From Sphingomonas sanxanigenens DSM 19645 = NX02 (GTDB lineage Bacteria; Pseudomonadota; Alphaproteobacteria; Sphingomonadales; Sphingomonadaceae): DNA of 64,000 bases. Position 1 is the first letter of the stretch, and each line of letters starts with the position of its first letter. The notes beneath the pieces are model-generated. The model did no database searches, was not told the origin of the DNA, and was given only the letters and a program-made list of their open reading frames with translations. The position numbers and the translations under genes are program-made. Shown here in pieces: positions 52,459 through 61,127 of the stretch. Location of the stretch: positions 2,660,520 to 2,724,519 of the forward strand of contig NZ_CP006644.1 of the NCBI RefSeq assembly GCF_000512205.2. The letters are read 5' to 3'.

Positions 52459-53343
52459 ATGATCGACAAGTCAGTCCGCGATGCCGCGATCGCGCTCTAC
52501 GACCGCTTCACCCATGTCGATCATGATCGGCGCGCCTTCATGGCGGATCTGACCAGGCTGGCCGGCAGCGCCGCCGCCGCCAATGTGCTGCTGGCGACGA
52601 TCGCAGCCGACCCCGCCGCTGCCGCGATCGTCGCCGCCGACGATCCGCGCATCACGGGTACCGCGACGCAATGGCCGGTCGCCGGAGGGCGCGTGATGAA
52701 GGGTTATCGCGCGCGTCCGGCCAAGGCGAACGGCAAGCTTGGCGGCGTGCTGGTGATCCATGAGAATCGCGGGCTGAACGAGCACATCCGCGACGTCGCA
52801 CGCAGGGTCGCGCTGGCGGGGTTCGACGCGCTGGCGCCGGATTTCCTCAGCATCTCGGGCGGCACGCCAGCGGACGAGGATGCCGCGCGCACCGCGATCG
52901 GCGCGCTGGATCTGGCAACCGCGGTGGCGGACGGCGCCGCCACGATCGCCTGGCTCGGCACGCAGCCCGGCGCCAACGGCAAGGTCGGCGCGATGGGCTT
53001 CTGCTGGGGCGGTGCGATGACCAACCGGCTGGCGGTCGCCGCCGGCCCCGCCCTGACCGCCGCCGTCCCCTATTACGGCCCCGCCCCCGACCCCGCCGAG
53101 GCGCCCCGGGTCAAGGCGGCGATGCTGCTGCACTATGCCGGCAATGACGAGCGGGTGAACAAGACCGCGCAGCCGTGGATCGACGCGCTCAAGGCGGCCG
53201 GCGTGCAGACCGAGGCCTATTTCTATGCGGGCGCCAGCCACGCCTTCAACAACGACACGTCGGCCGAGCGCTATGACAAGGCGACCGCCGACCTGGCGTG
53301 GGGTCGTACCCTGGCCTTCCTTGAATCCCGACTCGACGGCTGA
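52459..53343 (+). CDS. Dienelactone hydrolase family protein
   Basis: A 294-aa hydrolase. An N-terminal helical extension of about 60 residues precedes the DLH domain, which contains VLVIHENRGLNEHIRDVARR, the Cys nucleophile in MGFCWGGAM, the acid in HYAGNDERVN and the His in AGASHAFNN. The ATG follows gggagag, 37 bp after astB. Its substrate, and any link to arginine breakdown, are unknown. Confidence 0.9.
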   Translation: MIDKSVRDAAIALYDRFTHVDHDRRAFMADLTRLAGSAAAANVLLATIAADPAAAAIVAADDPRITGTATQWPVAGGRVMKGYRARPAKANGKLGGVLVIHENRGLNEHIRDVARRVALAGFDALAPDFLSISGGTPADEDAARTAIGALDLATAVADGAATIAWLGTQPGANGKVGAMGFCWGGAMTNRLAVAAGPALTAAVPYYGPAPDPAEAPRVKAAMLLHYAGNDERVNKTAQPWIDALKAAGVQTEAYFYAGASHAFNNDTSAERYDKATADLAWGRTLAFLESRLDG

Positions 53344-53385
53344 TTTCGTTCCCTATATGTTCTGTCTTGTTAACAGGAGGGTGAG

Positions 53386-54003
53386 ATGGCCGGAAAGATC
53401 GATTTCTACTACAATCCGCAAAGCCGCGCGGCGGTGACGCGCTGGGCGCTGGAGGAAGCCGGCGCCGATTATGAGATCAAGCCGGTGACGTTCGACGGCG
53501 GCGACGGGCTCGACTCGCGGTCGGACGAATTCCTCGCGATCAACCCGATGGGGAAGATTCCGACGCTGGTGCTCGACGACGGCACCGTTCTGACCGAGAA
53601 TGGCGCGATCATCGCGTGGCTGGCCGACGCCTACCCCGACGCCGGTCTTGCGCCGCCCGCGGGCAGCCCGGAACGCGGGACGATGTATCGCTGGCTGTTC
53701 TTCATCGGCAGCTGCTTCGAACCTGCGATGACCGATCGGATGATGCGGCCCAATTCAGCGATCAACCCGCGCTCGCTGGGCTGGGGCGATTATGACCAAG
53801 TCGTCGATACGCTGGAAAAGGCGCTTGCGGAGGGGCCATGGCTGCTGGGCGACAGGTTCAGCGCGGCGGACATCTATGTCGCCGCATCGCTCGGCTGGGC
53901 CGGCATGTTCGGGGCGCCGCGGATCAAGGAAAGCGCGGTGATCCAGGATTATGTGGCCCGCGCCCAGGCACGGCCCGCGGCGCAGCGGGCGAATGGGGGG
54001 TGA
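53386..54003 (+). CDS. Glutathione S-transferase family protein
   Basis: A 205-aa cytoplasmic GST with a thioredoxin-like N-terminal domain (FYYNPQSRAAVTRWALEEAGADYE; NPMGKIPTLVLDDG; LTENGAIIAWL, with the Glu-Asn/Gly turn that holds glutathione). A helical C-terminal domain contains WLLGDRFSAADIYVAASLGW. An excellent AGGAGGG site precedes the ATG. It is the last gene of the ast-linked unit and is followed by palindromes and a terminator. Confidence 0.92.
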   Translation: MAGKIDFYYNPQSRAAVTRWALEEAGADYEIKPVTFDGGDGLDSRSDEFLAINPMGKIPTLVLDDGTVLTENGAIIAWLADAYPDAGLAPPAGSPERGTMYRWLFFIGSCFEPAMTDRMMRPNSAINPRSLGWGDYDQVVDTLEKALAEGPWLLGDRFSAADIYVAASLGWAGMFGAPRIKESAVIQDYVARAQARPAAQRANGG

Positions 54004-54020
54004 GGGCGTCGGGCGCGCAT

Positions 54021-54168
54021 TAGCCCCTCCCCTTCAGGGGAGGGGAAAGGGGTGGGGAAGCGGCGGCGGGGGCTCAATGCCCCCATCGGCGCTATTTTCC
54101 TGCGTTGCCGGAAGCTCGCTGCGCTCGCCTCCACCCCCAACCCCTCCTCTGAAGAGGAGGGGCTAGAG
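54021..54168. repeat. Pair of inverted palindromic repeats (REP/BIME-like)
   Basis: Hairpin 1 (54021-54058, tagcccctcccc-ttca-ggggagggg then ggggtgggg) and hairpin 2 (54134-54168) are reverse-complement versions of one element. Between them lies about 75 bp with its own stem (gggggctcaatgccccc). This is the layout of REP/BIME elements. Confidence 0.75.
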
Positions 54169-54181
54169 ACCCCACATAGAA

Positions 54182-54211
54182 AAAGCCCGGCGGATCGCTC
54201 CGCCGGGCTTT
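54182..54211. terminator. Bidirectional terminator between GST and BI-1 genes
   Basis: A 13-bp perfect stem (aaagcccggcgga / tccgccgggcttt) closes a 4-nt loop. T-runs fall on both sides when read from either strand, so it can end both the plus-strand GST transcript and the minus-strand BI-1 gene. Confidence 0.92.
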
Positions 54212-54237
54212 CTTGTTGCCCGTTCCAGGCCGCGGGA

Positions 54238-54984
54238 TCAGTCGCGGCTGCCGAGGAAGCTCAGCAGGAACTGGAACATGTTCACGAAGTCCAGATACAG
54301 GTTCAACGCACCCATGATCACCGCCTTGCCCAGGAAATCGGTACCCTGGACCTGGTAGTAGATGCTCTTGATGCGCTGCGTGTCATAGGCAGTAAGGCCG
54401 GCGAACAGCAGCACGCCAACCGCGCTGATCACGAACGACAGCGTGCCCGAACCGAGGAAGATGTTCAGGATCGACGCAACGATCAGGCCGACGAGACCCA
54501 TGATCAGGAAGGTGCGAAAGCCCGACAGGTCACGCTTGGTGGTGTAACCATAGAGGCTGAGGCCCGCGAATGCCGCCGTCGTCGAGAAGAAGGTCAGCGC
54601 GATCGACGGGCCGGTGTAGCGGATGAAGATCGTGGACATCGAGATGCCCATGATCGCCGCGAACGCCCAGAACAGCGCCTGCATCGCGCCCGTCGACAGG
54701 CGGTTGATGCCGAAGCTCAGCACCATGATGAACGCCAGCGGCGCAAACATGATGATATATTTGAGGATGCCGGGGCTGCCGAAGATCGACGCCGCCATAC
54801 CGGACGTCGCGAAGAACAGCGCGACCGTGCCGGTAAGCAGCACGCCCAGCGCCATATAATTGTAGACCGACAGCATGTACTTGCGCAGGCCGGCGTCGAA
54901 ATCGACGTCACGTGCACCTGCGCCCGCTCCGGGCCTGGCTCCAGCGCCAGCCGCGGGCGACCTCGGGTCAGACCAGTTTGCCAT
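54238..54984 (-). CDS. Bax inhibitor-1/YccA family membrane protein
   Basis: A 248-aa inner-membrane protein with seven transmembrane helices. The N-terminus is rich in Gly/Ala/Arg, then YMLSVYNYMALGVLLTG, LSLYGYTTKRDLSG, FAGLTAYDTQRIKSIYY and the C-terminal LNLYLDFVNMFQFLL place it in the BI-1 (TMBIM) family. These act as pH-gated calcium leak channels or FtsH modulators; which applies here is unknown. Confidence 0.93.
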   Translation of the reverse strand: MANWSDPRSPAAGAGARPGAGAGARDVDFDAGLRKYMLSVYNYMALGVLLTGTVALFFATSGMAASIFGSPGILKYIIMFAPLAFIMVLSFGINRLSTGAMQALFWAFAAIMGISMSTIFIRYTGPSIALTFFSTTAAFAGLSLYGYTTKRDLSGFRTFLIMGLVGLIVASILNIFLGSGTLSFVISAVGVLLFAGLTAYDTQRIKSIYYQVQGTDFLGKAVIMGALNLYLDFVNMFQFLLSFLGSRD

Positions 54985-55143
54985 CTTTCAATAAGCTCCT
55001 TTGACCGCCATCAGTGGCGGATGCCCGTAATATCACCGCCGGACCCGCGATTTTCAAGGGAAACAGGTCATCCGGTGGCAGACTGAAATGTAACATAATA
55101 TGTCCCCGACTGGCCTGATGCCGCATAACAAGGGTCGACCGAC

Positions 55144-55677
55144 ATGCACCGCCTCTTCGTCGCACTACGCCCGCCACCGCCAATACGTTCCGCACTGATC
55201 GATGCGATGGGCGGCGTCCCCGGCGCGCGCTGGCAGGATGACGACCAGTTGCACATCACCTTGCGCTTCATCGGCGAGGTCGATCGGCACCGCGCAGAGG
55301 ATATCGCGACCGCGCTGGGTTCGGTTTCCGCCCTTCCCTTCGAGCTCGCGCTCGACGGCGTCGGCCAGTTCGACCGGCGCGGCGTGGTGGATACGTTGTG
55401 GGTGGGCGTGCGCCCGCACGATCAGGTCGCGGCGCTTCACCGCAAGGTGGATCAGGCCGTACAGCGCGCCGGTATGCCTCCCGAGGGACGCGCCTATATC
55501 CCGCACATCACGGTCGCCCGCTTCGGACGGACCTGCGGGGCGATCGACGGCTTCGTCGTCAATGCCGCGGCGGTGATGGGGCTGCGCTTCACCGTCGAGC
55601 ATTTCATGCTGTTTGAAAGCACGATCGGCAGCGACGGCGCGCGCTACGATGCGATCGACCGCTACCACCTGCGTTGA
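55144..55677 (+). CDS. thpR: RNA 2',3'-cyclic phosphodiesterase (ThpR, 2H family)
   Basis: A 177-aa 2H phosphoesterase opening cyclic phosphate ends of RNA. Both catalytic HxT motifs are present: LHITLRF near residue 37 and PHITVARF near residue 120. It begins MHRLFVALRPP, typical of the family. Its end overlaps the end of the convergent phosphatase gene by 16 bp. Confidence 0.93.
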   Translation: MHRLFVALRPPPPIRSALIDAMGGVPGARWQDDDQLHITLRFIGEVDRHRAEDIATALGSVSALPFELALDGVGQFDRRGVVDTLWVGVRPHDQVAALHRKVDQAVQRAGMPPEGRAYIPHITVARFGRTCGAIDGFVVNAAAVMGLRFTVEHFMLFESTIGSDGARYDAIDRYHLR

Positions 55678-56132
55678 CCGATCGCGTCGGCGAGCGCGCG
55701 GGCGCCGGCGGTGACGTCCGCCCAGGTGACGTCGAACCCCGCATCATCGCCATAATAGGGATCGGCCACCGCCTCGCCGGCGCGGCCCGGCACATGGTCG
55801 AGCAGCAGCGAAAGGTCGGCGGTGGCGTCGGCGGGGCGGATGCGCCGCAGGTCGCCGAGGTTCTGCGGGTCGAGCGCGACGATCCGGTCGAAGCGGCGAA
55901 AATCGCCCGGCGTCACCTGCCGCGCCCGCAGCCCGGAGATGTCGACGCCATTGCGGCGCGCCACCGCCTGCGCGCGCCGGTCCGGCGCGTCTCCCGCGTG
56001 CCAGCCGCCGGTGCCCGCGGAATCGACCAGCAGGTCGAGCCCGCGTCGCTCCGCCTCGGCGTGCAGCGCGGCTTCGGCGAGCGGTGACCGGCAGATATTG
56101 CCGAGGCAGACGAACAGCACCGATTCGGTCAT
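55662..56132 (-). CDS. Low-molecular-weight protein-tyrosine phosphatase
   Basis: A 156-aa cytoplasmic phosphatase. The P-loop CLGNICRS (Cys9 nucleophile, Arg15) lies at the N-terminus and the general acid Asp is in VADPYYGDD near residue 125. Length matches the family. Such enzymes act on tyrosine kinases of polysaccharide export or on small substrates; no kinase lies nearby. Confidence 0.93.
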   Translation of the reverse strand: MTESVLFVCLGNICRSPLAEAALHAEAERRGLDLLVDSAGTGGWHAGDAPDRRAQAVARRNGVDISGLRARQVTPGDFRRFDRIVALDPQNLGDLRRIRPADATADLSLLLDHVPGRAGEAVADPYYGDDAGFDVTWADVTAGARALADAIGQRRW

Positions 56133-56242
56133 CGCAATCCCTTCGCATCGCTCGATGGACGCGCGCCGTAACGTCTTTGGCGCTGTTACGCACCTCTGCT
56201 AGCCTGCCGCGCAAAGAGAAGGACAGAGCGAGAGGAAGTGCC

Positions 56243-57829
56243 TTGGCCACTGCCGACACCGTCGTGCCGCGCCCGTCCGGCATGGCCGCCACCGATGCAC
56301 GCCCCGATCTGCGCTATGCCTGGTATGGGCTGACCGTCCTCGTCATCGTCTACATGCTCAACTTCATCGACCGGCAGATCCTGTCGATCCTCGCCGAGGA
56401 GGTGAAGCGTGACCTCGGTCTCGACGATGCCGATCTCGGCTTCCTCTATGGCACGGCGTTCGGCGTTTTCTACGCGCTGTTCGGCATTCCCCTCGGGCGG
56501 CTGGCGGACAATGTCAGCCGGGTGCGGCTGATGGCGGTCGGGCTCGCGCTCTGGTCGGCGATGACCGCGGTCAGCGGGCTGGTGCGCTCGGGCGGCGAAC
56601 TGGCGGCGGCGCGCATCGGCGTCGGCATCGGCGAGGCCACCGCATCGCCCTGCGCCTATTCGCTGCTTTCCGACTGGTTCCCGCGGGAGAAGCGCGCGAC
56701 CGCGCTCGCGATCTATTCGTCGGGGCTCTACCTGGGCGGCGGCCTCTCGCTGTTCCTCGGCGGCGCGATCGTCGCGCAATGGAGCGCGGCCTTCCCGGGC
56801 GATGGCCCGCTGGGGCTCAAGGGGTGGCAGGCTGCGTTCCTCGCGGTGGGGCTGCCGGGGATGCTGCTCGCGCTGTGGGTCGCCACCCTGCGCGAACCGG
56901 TGCGCGGACTGTCGGACGGGATCGTGACGCCGGCGGCACCGCACCCCTTCCGCCTGTTCGCCGCCGAACTGCTGACGATCATCCCGCCGCTGACCTTGCT
57001 GGGCGCCGCGCGCAACGGCACCCGCGCGCTCATCGCCAACATCGCGGGGCTGGTCGCGATCGCCGCGATCGCGACCGGATTCATCGCGCTGACCGGCGAT
57101 GTCGCGCAATGGACCGCGATCGGCATCGGCGCCTATGCCGTGCTGAGCTGGGCGAGCGCGCTGCGCCACCGCGACAAGCCGACCTTCGCGCTGATCGTCG
57201 GCACACCCGCCTTCCTGCTGGTGGTGATGGGCTATGGCCTGATCGCGTTCCTCGCTTATTCGGTCAGCTTCTGGGCCGCGCCCTATGCGCTGCGGGTGCT
57301 GGGGGCCGAGCCACATTTCGCGGGGCTGTGGCTGGGCAGCGCGGGCGCGCTGGGCGGGTTCCTCGGCGTCGTTCTGGGCGGCCGGCTCGCCGATCGGCTG
57401 CGGTTGCACAATCCCGGCGGCCGGCTGCTCGTCGCGCTGATCGGCGCGGTGGCGCCGCCGCCGCTGGTGGCGATCGCCTTCACCACCGGCAGTTCGACGC
57501 TGTTCTTCGTGCTGGCGCTGCCCTTGCACATCCTCTCGTCCTGCGCGCTCGGTGCATGCGCGGCGACGACGCAGGATCTGGTGCTGCCGCGGATGCGCGG
57601 CACCGCTACCGCGACCTTCTTCATCGGTACGACGCTAATCGGCCTCGCGCTCGGGCCCTATGCGGCGGGCAAGGTCTCCGCAGTCAGCGGCAGTCTATCG
57701 ATCGGCATGCTCGCCTTGCTGGCGGCAACGCCGATCTCGATCGCGTGCCTATGGCTCGCCTATCGGCGGCTGCCCGCGGCAGAAGCCAGCCGCGAGGCGC
57801 GCGCACGGGCGGCGGGCGAGGCGATCTGA
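56243..57829 (+). CDS. Major facilitator superfamily transporter (spinster-like)
   Basis: A 528-aa inner-membrane carrier with about 12 transmembrane helices. The MFS signature between helices 2 and 3 is GIPLGRLADNVSRVRLMAVG, and ARIGVGIGEATASPCAYSLLSD and WFPREKRATALAIYSSG are typical of the spinster-like branch. The TTG at 56243 has GAGGAA seven bases upstream; ATG 56282 is an alternative without a ribosome site. Substrate unknown. Confidence 0.88.
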   Translation: MATADTVVPRPSGMAATDARPDLRYAWYGLTVLVIVYMLNFIDRQILSILAEEVKRDLGLDDADLGFLYGTAFGVFYALFGIPLGRLADNVSRVRLMAVGLALWSAMTAVSGLVRSGGELAAARIGVGIGEATASPCAYSLLSDWFPREKRATALAIYSSGLYLGGGLSLFLGGAIVAQWSAAFPGDGPLGLKGWQAAFLAVGLPGMLLALWVATLREPVRGLSDGIVTPAAPHPFRLFAAELLTIIPPLTLLGAARNGTRALIANIAGLVAIAAIATGFIALTGDVAQWTAIGIGAYAVLSWASALRHRDKPTFALIVGTPAFLLVVMGYGLIAFLAYSVSFWAAPYALRVLGAEPHFAGLWLGSAGALGGFLGVVLGGRLADRLRLHNPGGRLLVALIGAVAPPPLVAIAFTTGSSTLFFVLALPLHILSSCALGACAATTQDLVLPRMRGTATATFFIGTTLIGLALGPYAAGKVSAVSGSLSIGMLALLAATPISIACLWLAYRRLPAAEASREARARAAGEAI

Positions 57830-57917
57830 CCGGCTGAAGCGATCAGTCTCATCGAAATCGCCCGCTTGAATATTTGCGACTAATTCGCAATATCGACTCT
57901 CGAAAGGGAGTGACGCC

Positions 57918-58160
57918 ATGTCGCGGGATATTGCCAAGACGCTGAGTTTTCTGTCCGTCCACCTCGTGGTGGGGTTCACGGTCGCCTATCTGCTGACGGG
58001 CTCGATTGCGGTCGCAGGCGGTATCGCGCTGATCGAGCCGTGCGTGAATGCAGTGGCGTTCTATTTTCACGATCGCGCATGGTCGCGCGACTGGAGCGGC
58101 TTTTCGTTGCGCGACCTGATCCATGTCCATGGTCATGCGCGGGAGCCCGGAATGGCGTGA
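57918..58160 (+). CDS. DUF2061 small membrane protein
   Basis: An 80-aa protein with two transmembrane segments (about 8-25 and 28-48). DUF2061 pattern: AKTLSFLSVHLVVGFTVAYLLTGS and LIEPCVNAVAFYFHDRAW. AAGGGAG precedes the ATG. Function unknown. Confidence 0.85.
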   Translation: MSRDIAKTLSFLSVHLVVGFTVAYLLTGSIAVAGGIALIEPCVNAVAFYFHDRAWSRDWSGFSLRDLIHVHGHAREPGMA

Positions 58161-58199
58161 AGCCGCCCCCGCCGGTCCTGAACCGGTGGGAACGGCTTC
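58159..58199. terminator. Hairpin between DUF2061 and sodB
   Basis: Outer arms gaagccg and cggcttc enclose an inner stem (ccc-gccggt / accggt-ggg). It begins at the DUF2061 stop codon, between convergent genes. No T-run; probably a bidirectional or processing structure. Confidence 0.6.
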
Positions 58200-58237
58200 A
58201 CCAGCGGCGCTTTGCGGCCCCGCAGCCGATCGCGCGA

Positions 58238-58861
58238 TCAGCCCTGGGTCTGGTCGGCGCGGCTGGCGCCCTGCCCGTCCAGGTTCTCGGCGACGAAATC
58301 CCAGTTGATGATGTTGGTCAGCACCGTCTCGGCGAACTTCGGCCGGGCGTTGCGATAGTCGATGTAATAGGCGTGCTCCCACACATCGAGGGTGAGCAGC
58401 GGCACCTGGCCGTTGACGATCGGCGTGTCGGCATCATGCCACGAGGTCACCTTCAATTCGGCGCCGTCGAGGATCAGCCAGGCCCAACCGCTGGCGAAGT
58501 GGCCGACGGCTTCGGCCTGCAGCTTCTGGAGCAGCGCCTCGGTGGAACCGAAGCTCTTCTCGATCAGCTTGAGCAGGTCGCCCGAGGGGGTCTGGCCGGC
58601 GGGGGCCAGGCAGTTCCAGAAGAATGTGTGGTTCCAGATCTGCGCGGCGTTGTTGAACAGGCCCTTGTCGCCGTCCGTCTTCGCCTTCTCGATCGTCTCG
58701 ATGAGGGTCAGGCCGCCGAGGCCCTTCTCGTCGATCCAGCCGTTGACCTTGTCGACATAGGCCTTGTGATGCTTGCCGTGGTGGAAATCGAACGTTTCCG
58801 CTGACATGTGCGGCTCGAGCGCGCTTTTGTCGAAGGGAAGCTCGGGAAGGATGAAAGCCAT
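58238..58861 (-). CDS. sodB: Superoxide dismutase, Fe type
   Basis: A 207-aa cytoplasmic enzyme. Metal ligands are in FDFHHGKHHKAYVD, NHTFFWN, and DVWEHAYYIDY; the Gln in AAQIWNH is the usual marker of iron-dependent SodB. Length matches the family. Confidence 0.95.
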   Translation of the reverse strand: MAFILPELPFDKSALEPHMSAETFDFHHGKHHKAYVDKVNGWIDEKGLGGLTLIETIEKAKTDGDKGLFNNAAQIWNHTFFWNCLAPAGQTPSGDLLKLIEKSFGSTEALLQKLQAEAVGHFASGWAWLILDGAELKVTSWHDADTPIVNGQVPLLTLDVWEHAYYIDYRNARPKFAETVLTNIINWDFVAENLDGQGASRADQTQG

Positions 58862-58963
58862 GGGACTGGACCTCCTGATTGGGGTTTTTTGGCGGTCCCC
58901 CGCTAACGCACCAGACCCCGCCGGTCTCCAAAAATCTTGCTTGGGGGCGGCTTTCGATTTCTT

Positions 58964-60001
58964 TCAGCCGCCGCCGAGCAGTCCGTGCTTGCGCAGGCAG
59001 TGGCGAAGCTGGTCGTAACTGAGGCTCAGCGCCTTGGCGGTCGCGCGCTGGTTGAAGCGGAAGCGCGCCATCGTCGCCTCGAGGATCGCGCGCTCATAGG
59101 CATCGACCGCATTTTTCAGGTCGGCGATGCTCGTCATGTCGCCAAAGGCAGCGGCGCCGCTTTCCGCCATCTTCGCGACCGCCGCGGCCACCGGCGCCTG
59201 CGGCTCGGCGGCGGCACCGGTCGGTCGCCAGGGCGAGGCGAAGGGATCGAACACGATGTCGTCGACCGGCCGCTCGGGCTGATCCCAGCGATAGACCGCG
59301 CGCTCGACGACGTTGCGCAATTCGCGCACGTTGCCCGGCCAGGGATGGCCGACGAGCCGCGCCGCGGCCTCGGCGCCGAACCCCGGCCAGCGATCCCATC
59401 CCAGTTCGGCCGCCATCCGCCGCCCGAAATGTTCGGCGAGCACCGCGACGTCGCCTTCGCGCGCGCGCAACGGAGGCAAGGTCACCACCTCGAAGCTCAA
59501 ACGGTCGAGCAGATCGGCGCGGAAGCGGCCCTTCTCCACCAGCGCGGGCAGATGCTCGTTCGTCGCCGCGACGATGCGCACATCCACCCTGACCGAGCGG
59601 TTGGAGCCGATCCGCGTCACCTCGCCATATTCCACCGCGCGCAGCAGGCGTTCCTGCGCGGCGGCGGAGAGCGTCGCCAGTTCGTCGAGGAACAGGGTGC
59701 CGCCGTCCGCCTCTTCGAAGCGTCCCACGCGCACCCGGGTCGCGCCGGTGAAGGCGCCCGCCTCATGGCCGAACAGCTCCGCCTCGATCAGCGTCTCCGG
59801 CAGCGCGGCACAGTTCATCGTCACCAGCGGCCCGTCCCAGCGCGGGCTGAGGCGGTGGAGCCGCTCCGCCACGAGTTCCTTGCCGGTGCCGCGTTCGCCG
59901 ATGACCAGCACCGGCCGATTGAGCGCGGCGGCGCGGCTCGCGCGCTCGACCGAGTCGAGAAAGGCGAGGGATTGGCCGATAAAGGCATTGTCGCGGTCCA
60001 T
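58964..60001 (-). CDS. pspF: Sigma-54-dependent activator PspF
   Basis: A 345-aa AAA+ activator with no N-terminal sensor domain, as in PspF. Motifs are Walker A GERGTGKE, the sigma-54-contact loop GAFTGA, Walker [10 protein letters not shown], the arginine-finger region [10 protein letters not shown] and a C-terminal Fis-type helix-turn-helix ([20 protein letters not shown]). It is divergent from the psp genes and probably kept inactive by PspA. The ATG at 60001 places the AAA+ domain immediately after the start. Confidence 0.93.
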   Translation of the reverse strand: MDRDNAFIGQSLAFLDSVERASRAAALNRPVLVIGERGTGKELVAERLHRLSPRWDGPLVTMNCAALPETLIEAELFGHEAGAFTGATRVRVGRFEEADGGTLFLDELATLSAAAQERLLRAVEYGEVTRIGSNRSVRVDVRIVAATNEHLPALVEKGRFRADLLDRLSFEVVTLPPLRAREGDVAVLAEHFGRRMAAELGWDRWPGFGAEAAARLVGHPWPGNVRELRNVVERAVYRWDQPERPVDDIVFDPFASPWRPTGAAAEPQAPVAAAVAKMAESGAAAFGDMTSIADLKNAVDAYERAILEATMARFRFNQRATAKALSLSYDQLRHCLRKHGLLGGG

Positions 60002-60102
60002 ACCCGCGAGTTGGCGCAAATCCCCAACTATTGGCAACAGAAATCTGAACAACGTGGCGTTCGAACGCGCAAAAAATGGCGGATTCCAGCCATTTTCCAG
60101 AG

Positions 60103-60119
60103 TTGGCACACCTCCTGCA
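60103..60119 (+). promoter_or_regulatory. Sigma-54 (-24/-12) promoter for the psp operon
   Basis: The sequence TTGGCAC-ACCTC-CTGCA has GG and GC exactly ten bases apart, matching the TGGCAC-N5-TTGCA consensus except for one T. It lies 60 bp upstream of the small exported peptide gene and opposite pspF. An upstream AATGGC/GCCATT inverted repeat (60075-60094) may be an activator site. Confidence 0.88.
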
Positions 60120-60178
60120 AAGCTATTGGCGAACCGCCACGCGGCGGCACGCACCATGCTGAGGTTCAGGAGTTCACG

Positions 60179-60352
60179 ATGTTCAAGACCGAGAAAAACC
60201 GCAAGCACGCCGCCGCCGCCATCTGCGCCGCGATGTTCGCCAGCACCTGTCTGCTGAGCGCGATCGGCCCTGTGCGTGCCGCCGAAGCCCATCCTGGCGC
60301 AGCCGGCCATGTCGTGCTCGCCCGGTCCACCGCCGCCATGCCCTTGGCCTGA
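60179..60352 (+). CDS. Small exported peptide, first gene of the psp operon
   Basis: A 57-aa protein with a basic N-terminus ([12 protein letters not shown]), a hydrophobic core and a signal-peptidase-like site near AVRAAEA (here PVRAAEA). The mature part would be about 23 residues ([21 protein letters not shown]), with no Cys and no known motif. A strong AGGAG site precedes the ATG, and the sigma-54 promoter lies 60 bp upstream. It is not a known Psp protein; I do not recognise it. Confidence 0.65.
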   Translation: MFKTEKNRKHAAAAICAAMFASTCLLSAIGPVRAAEAHPGAAGHVVLARSTAAMPLA

Positions 60353-60363
60353 CGGCACTCCCC

Positions 60364-60398
60364 GCCGGGGGCGGAAATCCCCTTGCACCGCCCCCGGC
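60364..60398 (+). other. Strong hairpin between the small exported gene and pspA
   Basis: An 11-bp perfect stem (gccgggggcgg / ccgcccccggc) with a 13-nt loop. No T-run follows, so it may stabilise the upstream message or reduce read-through into pspA. Confidence 0.65.
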
Positions 60399-60455
60399 AC
60401 CCCAACCACGCTGCCATCACCGAGACCAGAGCAATAACGTCCAGGAGTTCACCCG

Positions 60456-61124
60456 ATGGGTATCTTTTCCCGCACCCGAGACATCATCGCAGCCAACGTC
60501 ACCGACCTGCTCGACAAGGCTGAAGACCCCGCCAAGATGATCCGCATGATCATCCTGGAGATGGAGGAAACGCTGGTCGAGGTTCGCGCCTCCGCGGCGC
60601 GCACCATCGCCGACCAGAAGGAAATGCGCCGCCACATCAGCAAGCTCGATGCGCTGCAGGAAAGCTGGACCGAGAAGGCCGAACTGGCGCTTTCGAAGGA
60701 CCGTGAGGACCTCGCCAAGGCGGCACTGATCGAGAAGCAGAAAGCGGCCACGATGGCCGACCAGCTCAAGGCCGAGATCGAGACGCTCGACGAGGCGCTG
60801 CGCGCTTCGGAAGAGGATATCGGCAAGCTGCAGAACAAGCTGCGCGAGGCGCGTGCCCGCCAGAACTCGATCGTCACCCGCCTCGAATCGGCGCATAATC
60901 GCGCACGGATGCGCGAGATGTATGCCGGCGCCAAGATCGACGAGGCGTTCAGCCGCTTCGACCTGATGGAGCGCCGCGTCGACATGGCCGAGGGCCGCGC
61001 CGAAGCCGCCGGCATGGGCGCCGCGCCCAAGTCGCTCGAAGAGGAGATCGCCGAGCTGCGTTCCTCCGAGAAGGTCGAAGCCGAGCTCGCCGCGATGAAG
61101 GCCCGCGCAGGCAAGGAAGGCTGA
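60456..61124 (+). CDS. pspA: Phage shock protein A
   Basis: A 222-aa coiled-coil ESCRT-III-like protein that coats damaged inner membrane and inhibits PspF. The N-terminal amphipathic helix and family opening (MGIFSRTRDIIAANVTDLLDKAEDP) are followed by long heptad helices. Start supported by AGGAG. It is the central gene of the psp operon. Confidence 0.96.
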   Translation: MGIFSRTRDIIAANVTDLLDKAEDPAKMIRMIILEMEETLVEVRASAARTIADQKEMRRHISKLDALQESWTEKAELALSKDREDLAKAALIEKQKAATMADQLKAEIETLDEALRASEEDIGKLQNKLREARARQNSIVTRLESAHNRARMREMYAGAKIDEAFSRFDLMERRVDMAEGRAEAAGMGAAPKSLEEEIAELRSSEKVEAELAAMKARAGKEG

Positions 61125-61127
61125 TCG

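Noticed and set aside
56186-57529. A 447-residue minus-strand frame opposite the MFS gene
   Set aside because: Arg/Gln-rich shadow frame; the plus strand encodes a clear MFS carrier.
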